A stretch of 64,000 nucleotides of DNA from Streptococcus hyointestinalis. GTDB taxonomy: Bacteria > Bacillota > Bacilli > Lactobacillales > Streptococcaceae. The position numbers were made by a program, and so were the translations under genes. Below, in pieces: positions 7,835-20,000 of this stretch. Below the pieces are notes generated by a model. That model did not search any database. It had not been told where the DNA came from and saw nothing but the letters and a program-made list of their open reading frames with translations. The stretch spans positions 558,001 to 622,000 of the forward strand of contig NZ_JAAKGB010000001.1 of NCBI RefSeq assembly GCF_011039275.1. Direction: 5' to 3'. Positions within the stretch are counted from its first letter, which is position 1. Each line of letters starts with the position of its first letter.

Positions 7835-8265
7835 CCCAAGGTCACATGAGCCAAAACTTGCGAACTTGAAAAGCTCTCTCTCAAGGCATTGGCAACCGCT
7901 AAGCTACGTAAATTGGCATAACACAAAATCCTCGAAAATGATCAGTAGATGTCAACTTCAAAGAAAAATCCGCACAGGCGGTGTCACCTATCAAATCATC
8001 TGTCTACTGTTTGTGTGATGGAGTCTGAAATTATCACTCGCAAACAAGATCAAAAGGCATTCAAGCTCTTTCGATGATTAGCAACTGGAAAATTTCAATC
8101 CTAAGCTATCAAAACATCACAAGTGGAGCACCGGGTGATAAATGGTGGGACGTGGAAAAGCGTGTTTTTTACTAAGTGTCAACTTTTGAGGATCAATACA
8201 AAAGAATCAAAAAGAATGAAGTGGAAACTGGGGAATGGGATAAAGATGGTCCCTTTCATTGATAA

Positions 8266-8295
8266 GGGCATAAGGGCATAAGGGCATAAGGGCAT
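8266..8295. repeat. 8-bp microsatellite (GGGCATAA), copy 2
   Basis: Identical to 7241-7270 and again placed at the unit junction. Confidence 0.95.
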
Positions 8296-8560
8296 CTCGC
8301 CTTCGACCCCCATACCATTTTCAGAGATGTAGCAAGGAATATTACCATAATGGTCACGGACATTGATGAGGATATCGTAAATCCCTTTTTCGTAAATTTC
8401 CCAGCCACGGTAAGGGTTCATCTTTTTATTTGGCATATCGTAGTAGTCAAAGTAATCTTCTGGCATAGGACAGTTGGGGTCAATGTCAGCTGGATTTTCC
8501 TTAGCTTTGATACGACGTGGTTGATAGTAGTTAATCCCTAGTAGGTCAATGGTATTGTCT
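8296..8560. repeat. Tandem repeat unit, copy 3, first 265 bp only
   Basis: Matches 7271-7535 without visible difference, then diverges abruptly at 8561 in the middle of GH1 coding sequence. It carries GH1 fragment codons of about 101-188 on the minus strand. This is the last sequence in the window that I can link to a known gene. Confidence 0.92.
8296..8560 (-). pseudogene. GH1 fragment, copy 3
   Basis: About 88 codons, from DNTIDLLGINYY to the nucleophile motif region. It is fused at its 5' side to four unrelated codons (start near 8574) and at its 3' side to the copy 2 spacer. Non-functional. Confidence 0.85.
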
Positions 8561-11455
8561 CCTTTCGATGACACAATTTTAGGTCACATGAGTTATGTAT
8601 CTCCCATATGATTAACCCGTTCCCTTTAAATCTTCTCGCTAACAGCTAGGGCATAATAGGTCAACGTTTTCTGGTCCATTCGTATTTTCCGAAGGGCATT
8701 AATCCTCGACTGCTAAAGCAGCAATACATTAACATGTCAACTTTCTCCACCACAGGGGACTCTCACGTCTGGACTACCCCATGCAAGATTGCAATCCTAA
8801 CGGATTATTCCTATCTGGAAAATTGTGGGATTTTCCTTGTGTGATCACTGATATGATAGAACACAATCAGATAATGCGTTGAGCGAGCATTATTAAATTC
8901 ATAGAGGTCATTTGAAATGCTGCCTTAAAAAGTGGAATAATGGTGAGGTCTACACAGCGATACAACATAGAACGACGGTTCGACAACGGTCTACTTTGCC
9001 TGCTATAATATTGGCAACCAACAGCATAACAGGGTGGAAAGGGAATACTAATAGCGGTAGCATTGCGAAAATTTTGACGATAGTAGGAAAACAAAAAGCG
9101 ACTTTCATTTGCACAATTTGCCACGAGCGTGACCTTCTGTACTAGCGAATTTTGGCACAGCTTTAACCAAACCAAGATCATTTCCTGGGCATTCCTAAAA
9201 TTCTAAAAGTGGTCATGCCACGTGTTGAGACAAATCACAGCCCTTGCGAAGCTCCTATGGGTCATCTGACAATGTTTGGCTCTCAAATGACACAATAAAA
9301 AGCACAAGAGTACGAATCTTCTGTAGCCGTGATAGCGTGTCGTGATTCGCAACTCTTTGTAGAGCGCTGGGACCGGGCTACCGCAGACTGCTGCTCAGCT
9401 TCCATCGATACGACTTTACGGTATTTGAAAAGTTGATTATATTGAAAAGACCCGCTAAAACCGCTAAGACAAACCCCATACCGATTTACGTCTACTTGTG
9501 GAAGCAGTACCGCTGACTGGTTGATAACAAGGGGCAGATGTCGTGATTAAAACCTGAAAAGAATATGATAACCAAATAGCGTGTGAAAATTATGTCAAAT
9601 TCCGTGAACGATGCGGGGAGAGGTAGTCGTTGTAACCAAAAGATACCATACTCTTTGAAAAGCGTGTGGCATAGAATCATAAACATCATTTTTTTACTAA
9701 GTCTCGCTACACAAAGGATGCGACTGCCTGACAAGCTTGGCATCGATAGTACGTTGTAACGAGAATGAAAGAGCTTCGCCTGCATTCGCAACTTCTGGCA
9801 GTCAAAAGGCTACATCATATCGGCTATATGGGTGAGAATCTAAGTCAGTGGAATAATTATTTGAAAAGCTACCAAGCTGATTACCCGCTAACGGAGCTCT
9901 GACCTGATAGCGGTCATCTGAGCACGAGGGTGCCGCCATTGATCCTAAGGCTGCTCGTGCATTCAATAAATCCGATTTCTTACTGGATTTAAGCTATTTA
10001 GTCGGTTCCAAACCAATTAGTGTTGTAACGCTTTTGCAGATGCGATGGGCTCAAAAGACTAACAGGGTCCACCCACAAAGATAGATAGTTTTCGAGGTCA
10101 TGACAACAGAGGTGAGAATGAAGCCCACAAAGGTATTGTCTGCATAGGAGTTATCGGAAGCATTGCGGTTTTCTGGCGATTTAGAGAGCTAAGACTAGCT
10201 AATAACCGCCATTGTTTATCGCAACGGACGATAGTAGCCTCCTCGCCGTTAGTCAGTTCAAAAATGCGTTATGCCTGTTCGCAACTGACGTGAGAACGAA
10301 GCTCCGACAGTGGAACGTAGATGTTGTAACCTTTTCTTTTGTGTCTTTTAGCCTATCTGGGTCCCTAGCGTGACGGACAGAAAACGCAACCTGCTATAAT
10401 AATAACGTAAATATCATTAACTAGCTAAAGATAGATACTTTGCTTGGTTCAGCGCTCTACCAAATAGGCTAAGTGAAAGACCCAAGCTACCTGATAGTAA
10501 GAGCTAGGTCCTACGTGAATGCTCGTGACGGCTGCCACGGGTACTGATATGACTAACACAATGTCGAATTTGGGTCATACTAATTAATCGCTGAATTAAT
10601 TTATTTAGGTCATCAGACAAAGACAAGGGATTTGTTTTGGGCGATGTTGGGGTCAATGAGGTCCTATCCCTAGCGTTGAGGTACACAATGATTGATGCTG
10701 GCGGTAACGCAGAAATCAGAGAAACCGCCAGAGGTCAGCGTAAATCTTTGCAGTTTTTTGAGAACTCTCTACAGTAGTCTGGAGATTTAGATAGGTAGCC
10801 CGCAACGACCCCGAGTTTGATAAATGGGACGTGGCTTAAAACCATCGGTAGTATCAAATGTCTGGCATAACAACGCAACATCACATGCGTTAGATTATTT
10901 ATATGGTAGACGGTTGGCGGTTTAAACAAGATGGAACGGGTCCCTGTCTGACGGGCATCTCCTAAAAAATGTGTTGCTCTTTCGGCAGACAACACAAATG
11001 AGGTCTTTGATGATTTAGATGCTGTTGTATTCCTAACATCACACTAGCATTGCACGAATCTTGCACAAGCTGGATTATGTTATAAAAAAATCCCTCTGTC
11101 TACAGTAGGCTCTCAATGCCCACGCTAAGCTAAACCAAAGAAAGATGCTTCATTACGCAGACGTTGAGCAAAAGATGTTTAAATGATCCTAGCGGCAAGA
11201 CCCCGCTAAGAGAAAGCTTGATTTAACAAGATGAACCCAAGCTTTTAAGATGCGTTAGCATAACAGATTAGCAAGTCAATGTCAGCTAAGTTCCAGCTAG
11301 ATATCGTTTGTCAACATAAGGTGGTGCCGTTACCTGCTTTGAAAGCATAAAAGGGCATTTAAAAGCTGACGGACTCCGAAACCTAGTAACCCCATACACA
11401 ATGGAGGATCCATAAGGGAAAACTTGGGCATTGGTTCATCGTAGTTAACTGATGA
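8561..11455. other. No gene recognised; contains echoes of the repeat unit
   Basis: No frame reaches 110 codons and no family motif is visible on either strand. Short words of the 1025-bp unit reappear out of order: GGTCACATGAG at 8583; GAAAAGCGTGT at 9657-9667 and TTTTTTACTAAGT at 9690-9702, which are adjacent in the unit at 7130-7152; and TTTGATAAATGGGACGTGG near 10817, from the unit segment at 7111-7130 with two bases lost. Promoter-like and ribosome-binding-like strings occur but do not precede a gene. Confidence 0.6.
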
Positions 11456-11905
11456 GTTAAAATTAGTCAGGACGGCTTAGATACAACAGATGATTATGCT
11501 CGCCATCATTATAATCCCTACGCAACGCGCTGGTTAAGCTACGAGCAAACTGATGAACCCTTCCAAGACCGAGGAGGTAGAGGAGTTACGATAATTGCTT
11601 TCTAGTAACGTCATATCACAAGGGATCTGATACGTGTGATGTAGCGCTGGTGTTTTTGGGACGTGGGGATAAGAGATGAGCAAGATGTGATCCATAGTTA
11701 GTCTAATGGTTTACTCTTTGACGTGGACAGTAAAAAATCGCATAAGGAGGTAGTCACAGTAAAGATTGCAAACGTAAAGGGCGATGAGCCCAAGGCTACC
11801 GGGACAGACAAAACTGGAAAACCTGTGGACGGGCATTCAAAAGTTTCATTCGACATCCCAAAAAAAGACGGCTCGTCTAAATACCGGGTGGGAAATTTAT
11901 GCTGA
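11456..11905 (+). other. Two short coding-like stretches, no complete gene
   Basis: One open stretch of 49 codons (11456-11605, ending GVTIIAF and TAG) has no start codon. A second of 67 codons (11702-11905; possible GTG start at 11723) has a Lys/Asp/Gly/Val-rich composition like an exported or surface protein (VTVKIANVKGDEPKATG, KVSFDIPKKDGSS). A different frame stays open from 11784 to 12143 over the following sequence. I recognise no family, and lengths are within chance, so this may be accidental. Confidence 0.2.
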
Positions 11906-12395
11906 ACACACCCCCGCTGTGCCCACCATTGTGATAAGGGCTAAGAAAGAGGTAGCCTGTATTCCGTGGACAGTAGACCCTCTTATACACAATACTGGTT
12001 TACTGCCACCGCTGATAAATCTTATGTTTGCTGCTCATTGGCATAATTGGCATTCCTGGAAAAAGCTTAGCTTTCAGCAATTCAAAGAATACATTATGAT
12101 TGTGGTCCCTAATATTACCGGCAATTCAATCAAAATAACGTAGGCAAGTCATAAACCAGTTAGGCGATGGAGCTAGGGGACCTCTTTTTGAGCCCCAAAT
12201 AACTCTATTCTTTAAATGATCCTTGTAAAGCCTGACTCAATTCTTTGTACCATATCAGCTAAATCATTTCTGTCTACTACGTAAGCCTGCAGCACACTAG
12301 ACTCTCAGAACGTCATCTGTTTTGCCGACGTGGACCAAAACAAGTGTTTTCCTTAAAGGCTATTCTGGAAACCATTTAATGGCTCGGAAGCCTGA

Positions 12396-13109
12396 CTAAC
12401 CTGAATGCTCGTTCAGCCTTAACGCTCCTATTCCTGGGAACGGATGATTATGAGGATTGTCATTGACGACCCAAGATGCTGTCGAGCGTCTCACGTTTTC
12501 CTGATGTGACCCGCACATAGATTTAGCGAATTTGCCTGAATACTCAGGACGTTCTGCCTTATGAGCCAGATAGCTAGAGGGTCTTGCGAAGTCGTGATGG
12601 CCTTTGCAGTGCTTTTTGAAATGTCTGGCGAATTCTCTCAATTTAGCGAACGCAAACAAAACCGCTAGGTGAGAAACTGATAGCGCACTGATATCTCCTG
12701 GGATGGTTGGACGGACAAGGACGTTAGCGGGGCTTTGGGTGGATCTACGTGAATTGTTTACATTGTTTTTATTTGGTAACACAAGGGCTGTGCCTGAGGC
12801 ATAAGGTAGAGCGCTAGCTGCTCTCACGCTATTCGTGCGTAAATCGTGGACAGCACCTGGATGAATACATTGCGCATTGTCATTAGACTGGTCGTTTAAG
12901 AATTTGCGCCAGAGATACACAAAGAAAGCTTCCGGTTGGGCATACACCGCAGATTCCTGATCCATACCGACGTTTAAGGATCTATTGCAGTGCGATGCCA
13001 ATCTATGTATGTTTTCAGAGGCAGATTTGATACATACACAAGGCTGTAGAGATTTGCATCCTGGAAATCTGTCTACCTGTGGAAACTGGATACATTGATT
13101 AAAGCGCAT
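12396..13109 (-). CDS. 237-codon open frame of unknown nature
   Basis: This is the longest open frame after 8.6 kb. The translation is rich in Ser, His, Cys and Asn and poor in acidic residues, with no signal peptide, membrane segment or motif that I recognise. I see no convincing ribosome binding site before the ATG and no terminator after the stop. A chance frame of this length is unlikely in random DNA of this composition (rough estimate well below one expected in 55 kb). It could be a real but unknown gene, but the odd composition and lack of signals make a spurious frame more likely. Confidence 0.15.
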   Translation of the reverse strand: MRFNQCIQFPQVDRFPGCKSLQPCVCIKSASENIHRLASHCNRSLNVGMDQESAVYAQPEAFFVYLWRKFLNDQSNDNAQCIHPGAVHDLRTNSVRAASALPYASGTALVLPNKNNVNNSRRSTQSPANVLVRPTIPGDISALSVSHLAVLFAFAKLREFARHFKKHCKGHHDFARPSSYLAHKAERPEYSGKFAKSMCGSHQENVRRSTASWVVNDNPHNHPFPGIGALRLNEHSG

Positions 13110-16100
13110 TCACGTAAATTTTTGTATTATTAAATAGGCAGTCGGAGGTATTTGAATACTAATTAGACTAATTAGACTAATTAGACTAATTTTTATTTCA
13201 ATACAAAAAAATGGGACGTTGTCTGACAAAAATGGTAACACAGCCACGGTCTCTTACAATCTTCACGGTTGCGTAAAAAGACTAAGAATAAAGAAAAGGT
13301 AAAATAGGCTACACAATGCAAAGAAAGAGTGGTCAGGATCAAGGACGTCGTGACGGCATAGGGCTCTAAATTCCGAGCCACGGTAAAGTGATCCAGACCC
13401 GCCTTGGGGTCAAAAGAGCACGCTCAAGACCTGAAAAATCTGAACAGAGGGTCTTCAAAGTAAGCTAGTCTTCAAAAATGGCACGCTCAAACAAGATGCT
13501 TGATGACTACAGTAGATTCTTACGTCATTAGTTAAACGTTTATTTGATTCCAAACGGAGATTTTACCCGCGTGTCTTTTCAAAGCTATTTTTTCAATCAG
13601 CCTGGATTGCGGATCATCCTAGCGGTCACACCGACGAATCCCTAAGAATGAATGGCAATTAAGGGCACTCATTGGTGACTTTCATCTTTGCACAGATTCA
13701 TACGACGCGAAGTCGAAAGAGGTCTTTTAGCAGTTGGATGGGCTGTCACGAACGGGGCTTAGCAAGCTTGGGAACAATGGGTCGGATTAATAAGTAACCA
13801 AGAGGTGGAACGATCGTTTGTCAAGAGATGTGCGTCACGGATATATGGGTGCGGTTCTAAGGCCTTTAAGTGGAGACAATTATTACCTGCACAAAGAACA
13901 TTTATGACCATAAAGTCAACTTAGCCATAAAAGATACGTGTAACCCTTCACACCCGGACTCCTAGACTCCAAACCTAGGGTGGTGCCGGAAGAATACCTG
14001 GAATTGAAAAGCCGACGACAACTTTCTCATAGAATCTATAGTCACAATGGTAGACAGATGTAGCATTACGACGATCACAGTGGACTAAGTGCGCGGCAGT
14101 GCTATCTGGAAAAGTGTCGTATTTTTTGTGTACAACAGCCAGCCATGGGGTCATTACCATCGATGACGCATTCAAGATTTACCATCAAAGAGCGCAACCT
14201 GACTGGCAACCAATCATAGATCGGACTTATGATTGGGACGCTCACATTAAAGACCGAGGATCTGGAAAGTTGGACGGCCAAAACTTGACTCAAATGACGT
14301 TTCGATGCTAAGGTAAAAGCCGGTAGCGAATGGTAGACCCTTTGCAGTTTTTCTTTAGAGCTATTTTTTCTAGTCAAAGTCAAGGCTACATTCTCTCAAG
14401 TACCGTGTACCGTATAACAGCTGCTCGACTAATTAGACGTGGTGTAAAATTTCGACCGGGCCGCTAGAAGTACAATGCCGTTCCCGCTCACAAAAATGGT
14501 ATCGCAACGGTTCGAGACAGATTCGCGAGAATCATCATAAATCTTCTGTGACTTCTTTCATAAAACGACGAGTCATTAACATTTTAAAAGCGTTAGATGG
14601 TCTTCTGAAAGTTAAAGGATCTATATGGATCCTAGTGTACCGCAACTGGAACAAAACAGTAGCTGGGACCGTTGTCAATATTTTTGATAGAGGTAGGTAA
14701 GCGTCATGGCCCCCAAGAACAATGCGTTAGCGTGGATCTGTCTTGCAAAGACAACTTCCTTGTGAAATCACTTTCACAAGAATAAAATCGTTCCACCCAT
14801 TGTAACTAGACTATGATAGTCATGCTGCCATCATCCTAATGATAGAGATGGTCGATGGCCTTTGGGCGAGTTTGGACCCCGACGGAGAAGCGGTAGGCGG
14901 AGTAGATCCCTATCTGCCAAGAACTCATCAAGGTTCACCAGCCCTCAAAAGGTCTAATAGGTAAACCTGAAAATGGAACATTACATTCAAGCATTTTTCA
15001 CAGATTAGCTTCCTAAGTTCCAGTGTCTTTAACAAGTGGTCCCTATTCGACTTTACAGGGGATACAAAGTAAGACGCGAACCCTAGCGATTAAAGAGCAT
15101 CAAGGGCTGATTGGTAGACCCGCATTGTCAACAACATACACAAAAGTCGAAAATCCCAGTCACAACAGATTATTCATGCTGTCTAATCGTTCACTAGAGT
15201 GAAATTTTGCTATCAAAAAGAATCAAAATTCTTCATGTCTGATTTAGGAGTGTACAGCACGGGATTTCGATAGAGCCGAAGTCGAAAATCAACTTTTTTG
15301 GGGAAGAGTAATCTGGATGATTGGGCGCCATATCCCGCTCTAGGGATCCCAAGGGTCACATGTGTCGATGTCAATATCTTCTGTGCCGACCGGGAAAGTG
15401 TCGTTCCTGGATTCCTGACCTGGAAATGTATATGGTGAAGACCGCGCTAACAGCGTTAGTTGCACAAGCGCTAGTGCGTACCCCATTAGCATCAACTTGC
15501 TACCGGATTTAGGATATCCGTGGAAAGTCAATAAAAGATATCTGCCACTTCATTCACGACCGTGTGACAGCCAGCGGCTCTCCCTTAAAGGTGAGTTAAA
15601 CGATTGTAGATTTATTGTACCGTGGCTTCCCTAGCGGCTCATAGAGGGACCGCCGTTTGTCAGATTGGTCCGTTAAGGGCGTAGAGATTAGACGTAAGAA
15701 CGATGGACGGTATCGCAGCGCAAAGGGGTAAATGGTGGGAAACAGTTGGGATTGCGGTTGATCAATATTGGAACAGTGCTTGACCATTTGTCAAGCCTGC
15801 TGCTGGGGGTAACATTACAATCACTTCGCGCAGTAGGGGCATAGTTCCAAACACAGTTTTTTAACGAAGGTGAACGCAATAAGGCCTTTTTTGACCATTG
15901 TGCTCACATGCTCCTACATCATTTATGTTATGTGGTCACGCAACGTAAGAAGAAACAGGAAAGTTCTAAGTACAACAGCCTCCAAACAGAACGCACATTC
16001 TTCTACCGGAGATACTATTCACCGCGCAAATGGTACAGATTCATAGGAAACCATACCATTAGTGCTTAACATTTAACCTTTAATCTTCTGGTCACACCCT

Positions 16101-19100
16101 CGTAGTGTAAGACAAGTGGACCACCGCCGCGTTCCTGATTGCTTGAGATTAGGGCTAATAAAAGGACCGAGGTACAATCGTCCTAGCAATGGTGACTTAA
16201 CAAGGGATTTCGTTGCTTTGATAGCAGTAGTGTCTGGGTCGGGTGGGGAATTAGACGTCAGGACGTTCTGTCATCATAAGAGGTCCCGCGCACACGTAAG
16301 GGTAACACAGCCTGGATTTTCGCAGCAGATCACAGGTAGATGGAGTTACTATGTATACAAATCGTGACATGAGTACCCCGCTAAACGATTCGGCAAGACG
16401 CTAGGGGACAAGATGGAGTAGAGATTCATAGATCTGTAGCTTGAAAAGCGTTCATACGGCTGATGAAAAGGCACAGTGGTTGCACAGCCTGGATCGATGC
16501 TCTAGCAAAGGGACGTAAAGAATCCGAAAAGCGCAATCCCTAAGGCTACACCCCCAGCAAGTCGCAACATGAGGGTCTTGGGCTGACAACCAATGCACGA
16601 AAGAACGGACTTAAACTTGGGCTGATCGTGAACGTCGAAAAGCACCGCACAGATAGCACCCGCTAAAAAGGGCATCAGAATCAAAAGCAGTAAAAGCAAG
16701 ATGGATAAACGAAGCCTATTGAGGATCTTGAAAATCCCTAGCGGAGTCATTAGCCTCTAAATTAAAACCGTGGACGGGTTGGGCGGTTCCAATAGGGCCC
16801 AACCTAGTACGGACTCCTCTAAAAAGCGTCGTGACGACTGGATAGTTAGATGGATTACCGTGCAAAGGGTCGTTCTGCCTGAGTGTCGAAACTTCCACGA
16901 GGATATAAGGGATGTCAACCCTTTTTAAGCGCTTATGACGAATTCGGGTCGAGACCTTTAAAATACAACTTGTGAAAATGGACCAAGATGTTTTTCCATC
17001 CCTAATGGATCTATATTGAGGAATAGCATCCCTACGTATTTATATACGCAATAGCTGTCATGATTCAAAACGATAGAGCGGGCGCCGAAAGACTAGACCG
17101 CCCTTGCGCAATAGCTGCACGAACCGCTGTTGCAAACTGGTATTGGGGAAAACGTTTTCGCCCAGTCGTCGATGGCACTTCTGGTCAAAGATGAAAATCG
17201 ATGATGGTAGATAGACTTCGTAGTCATCCCTAGTTTGTCTTACAATCTGGATACAAGCATAGTAGGGTAACATTTTTATTCGGTAAAATTTAGGATGTAA
17301 TAAAACAAAACGCAACAGCCAGCTTCGATGATATCCGCGATTGCGTAGCCTGATAAGGGTGCCGTATCTGTTGATGTAGCTAATTGTGGACGACCTAGCA
17401 TAGTGAAGCTCCGTGTGTCTGACGTAAGTTTCGACTTCCTCCTTCCTTGTGAAGGTAACATTTTTTCATTACCAAGATTCATGTAACGCTACACATAAGA
17501 GGGGGTAACATTCAAAGATCCATACAAAGTGTACGAATCAATTGCTCATTAATCCAATCTCGTCAATGAAGTGTCGTCTTTGATATTCACCGCACTAACC
17601 TTTTGCTAGGGTGAGGGGGACATTTTCAGAGACGGACCCGCACAGACTAAGGTATAAGCGTATTAGCATCGGGTGGATAACATTAACCTTTAAAATACTA
17701 AAAGCAGTAGGCTCTGTACATGTTTCCACGGGTTAATCCCTACGTAGTTCAAGAGATGGAATAAAGATAACATTATTCCGGGGACCGCAGCCTCTGTTGA
17801 TGTAGCCCTCACAGTCCTAGTCTTCTGACAACTGGAAACCGTGTAATAAAGAGCATGAGTCATGTAAGAAGTTTGTCAAATTGGGTATTAGCCGAAGGTG
17901 CTAGGATAATGGTACGAGGAACTGACAAATCGATGGGGTTCATCATAGATTTCGTCTCTATTCAAAGAATTTCCCATGGTTACTAAACGCCCTAGTTTGT
18001 CATATTTTTGTGGTCCTACCGTTAGGAGCTGCTGCCTGAATGCGACGACTGGGCGACCTCTGTTTTTATCAATTGCGTAGCCTGACCCCTTTGCAATTAT
18101 TGGTGCCGCCGTTCCACGTAACACAAAACTTCTAAATCCCGCGCCAACTGGTTTGACTGCTGGGTCTAAGTCGAAAGCCGCGAAGCTCTCTTCTGGAAGA
18201 ATCAAGCGTTTGTTGCATTTAACATAAAAAATGGGTCACGGCCCTAGTGTCATGTCGCGGCTCAGATGTGCTAACCAAACTAGGTATACAGTTTTATTCA
18301 AACATCATCCTGCTCCTAATAGGATTGACAAATCGTCGTCTGACAATATCTTCTGCTGTTTTCCGTGCTAGGAAAGATAATTCATGCAAAGGGCAGATAT
18401 CTTATGAGGGTAGTTTCCGCGTTCACCGCTAAAATATAGTAGAGGATTGAAAAGGGCGATTCTGGCAGATATTACTTCATTATTGCGGTAATAAAAGACA
18501 AACAACAGCCTAGGGATCGAAGGGAAATCTTGTGTGATAAGTTTACATGCGACGAGTGTTTTCCTTCGAGACGGGTAGGCCTGAATCAGAGGAGAGCGCA
18601 CAATCGTGATAGAAGCTCCGATGGAGTTCGTCGAGCACCCCACAACATAAGAGACGGCACAAAGGGCCTTTGGCTTTGGCTTTCATGTCACTAGGTTGGT
18701 CCCGAACTCAAATATTTAAATACACCATGTGTCGACATACCACAATAGGAGACCCGCAAGCATCAAGATCCCGGCGCCAAGGTCATCGTTCTGTCTATTT
18801 AGTAACGAAGTTTGTACGTTTTTTCCGGTAATAAAGCGCACAATCGTTCTTTTCCACGGACTAAGCTAATTTTTTTACATGTAAAGAAATTCCTTTGCCT
18901 GAATTCGACTATTGCAACGTAAATTGACTGCTGAAGTCGCATCCTGGAAGCATAGCATTATGATAGATCTGGATAGCTGTGGATTTAATTTTGGGTTGAA
19001 CAGAGAGGCCTCCGACTGGAGTAACAGCGTCCAGAGGCACTGTCGAGTGGAAGCGCGACTATTGCCCTTTGCCAGTACCCAGACAACTTTTTCATGGAAG

Positions 19101-20000
19101 CACGTCGAATATTCACACCCTCTCGTTCGCGTACACCCTCAGTAGACCTGAATACTATTCAGTGTACCTGACGACTAACCTTTAATAAACAAGTCGTTCG
19201 CTGACGACAATTATCATGTCTGGAAATTTTCATCTCCGACCATTGCACCGAACTCACATAGTGAAACCTTTGGGGTATTTAAGTGCACTAAGTGAAAGTA
19301 ACACGACGACTAAAGGGCGTGGACGGTAAGAAAATTTACAGAGGGTAACGCAACACAGTACCGTATATGTGAAGAAGAAAGAAATCACTTTAGATGCTGT
19401 AAGTTTTGAACAGACACAGTATAGCACGTTGGTAACCTACCTGAAAATCAGCAATCTTCTCGCGCCGAAAAAAGGGCATCAGAGAACGTTAGACGTAGTG
19501 AGCACCGAATCGAGACAAAACTGCTGGAGATTGACCCAAATGAAACGTTTAGCTAGGGTGCCTGAACAGAGAACTATTTATCAAACATCTTTATCAAGTT
19601 ATTTATTTATCAGCCAACAAGGTCAATAGTGAGAGTGTTTAATTTCCATACGGATCCTAATTTTGAAATGATGCTGCTCCATAGGCAGTCTTTTTCAATC
19701 TTTCGGTATTCACTGGAAATCCCGACGACGTGTTCGCGGAAAGACGACTGGAACCGTGGATAAACCTTTTTCAACCGTGTTGTCTGGCCGACCATTGGCT
19801 GGGTGACAACCAGGGCGTGCTGGGAACGAAGCCCAAACATCGTTAGTCCGTGTGGGAAATTTAAAATGATGGTTTACATGTGCACCTGGATGGTATTAAC
19901 AATTTGTAGAAAATAATTGAGGGAAAAAAAGACGCTTCCACGGCTGGAAAATCAGCCTAGTCTGTAGGCCATGAAGTCGGATTGGTGGAGACCCGTGGTG
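13110..20000. other. No gene recognised
   Basis: Open frames stay below 110 codons, about what stop-codon chance allows. Apart from the 9-bp tandem repeat at 13158 I see only recycled words, for example ATCTTCTG (14541, 15376, 16083, 18350) and TCTGGAAA (14105, 14271, 19221), both also present in or near the GH1/repeat segment. No RNA gene, transposase or array is visible. Confidence 0.6.
13158..13191. repeat. 9-bp tandem repeat (AATTAGACT)
   Basis: ACT followed by three perfect copies of AATTAGACT and then AATT. A further partial copy, GACTAATTAGAC, occurs alone at 14427-14438. Confidence 0.92.

Larger units (their letters stand above)
7271..8295. repeat. Tandem repeat unit, copy 2 (1025 bp)
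   Basis: Same content and orientation as copy 1, including the 41-bp element (7883-7923), the spacer and the microsatellite. Open frames of copy 1 recur at +1025 (for example a 65-codon minus frame ending at 6901 and again at 7926). Confidence 0.93.

Noticed and set aside
6246-8560. CRISPR array or insertion sequence
   Set aside because: The repeat is 1025 bp long with no spacers. It encodes no transposase and has neither terminal inverted repeats nor target duplications.
11456-11605. Resemblance of the YARHHYNPYATRW segment to Rhs-type repeats
   Set aside because: The match is a few aromatic residues only; the Rhs core pattern is not met and no larger Rhs gene is present.
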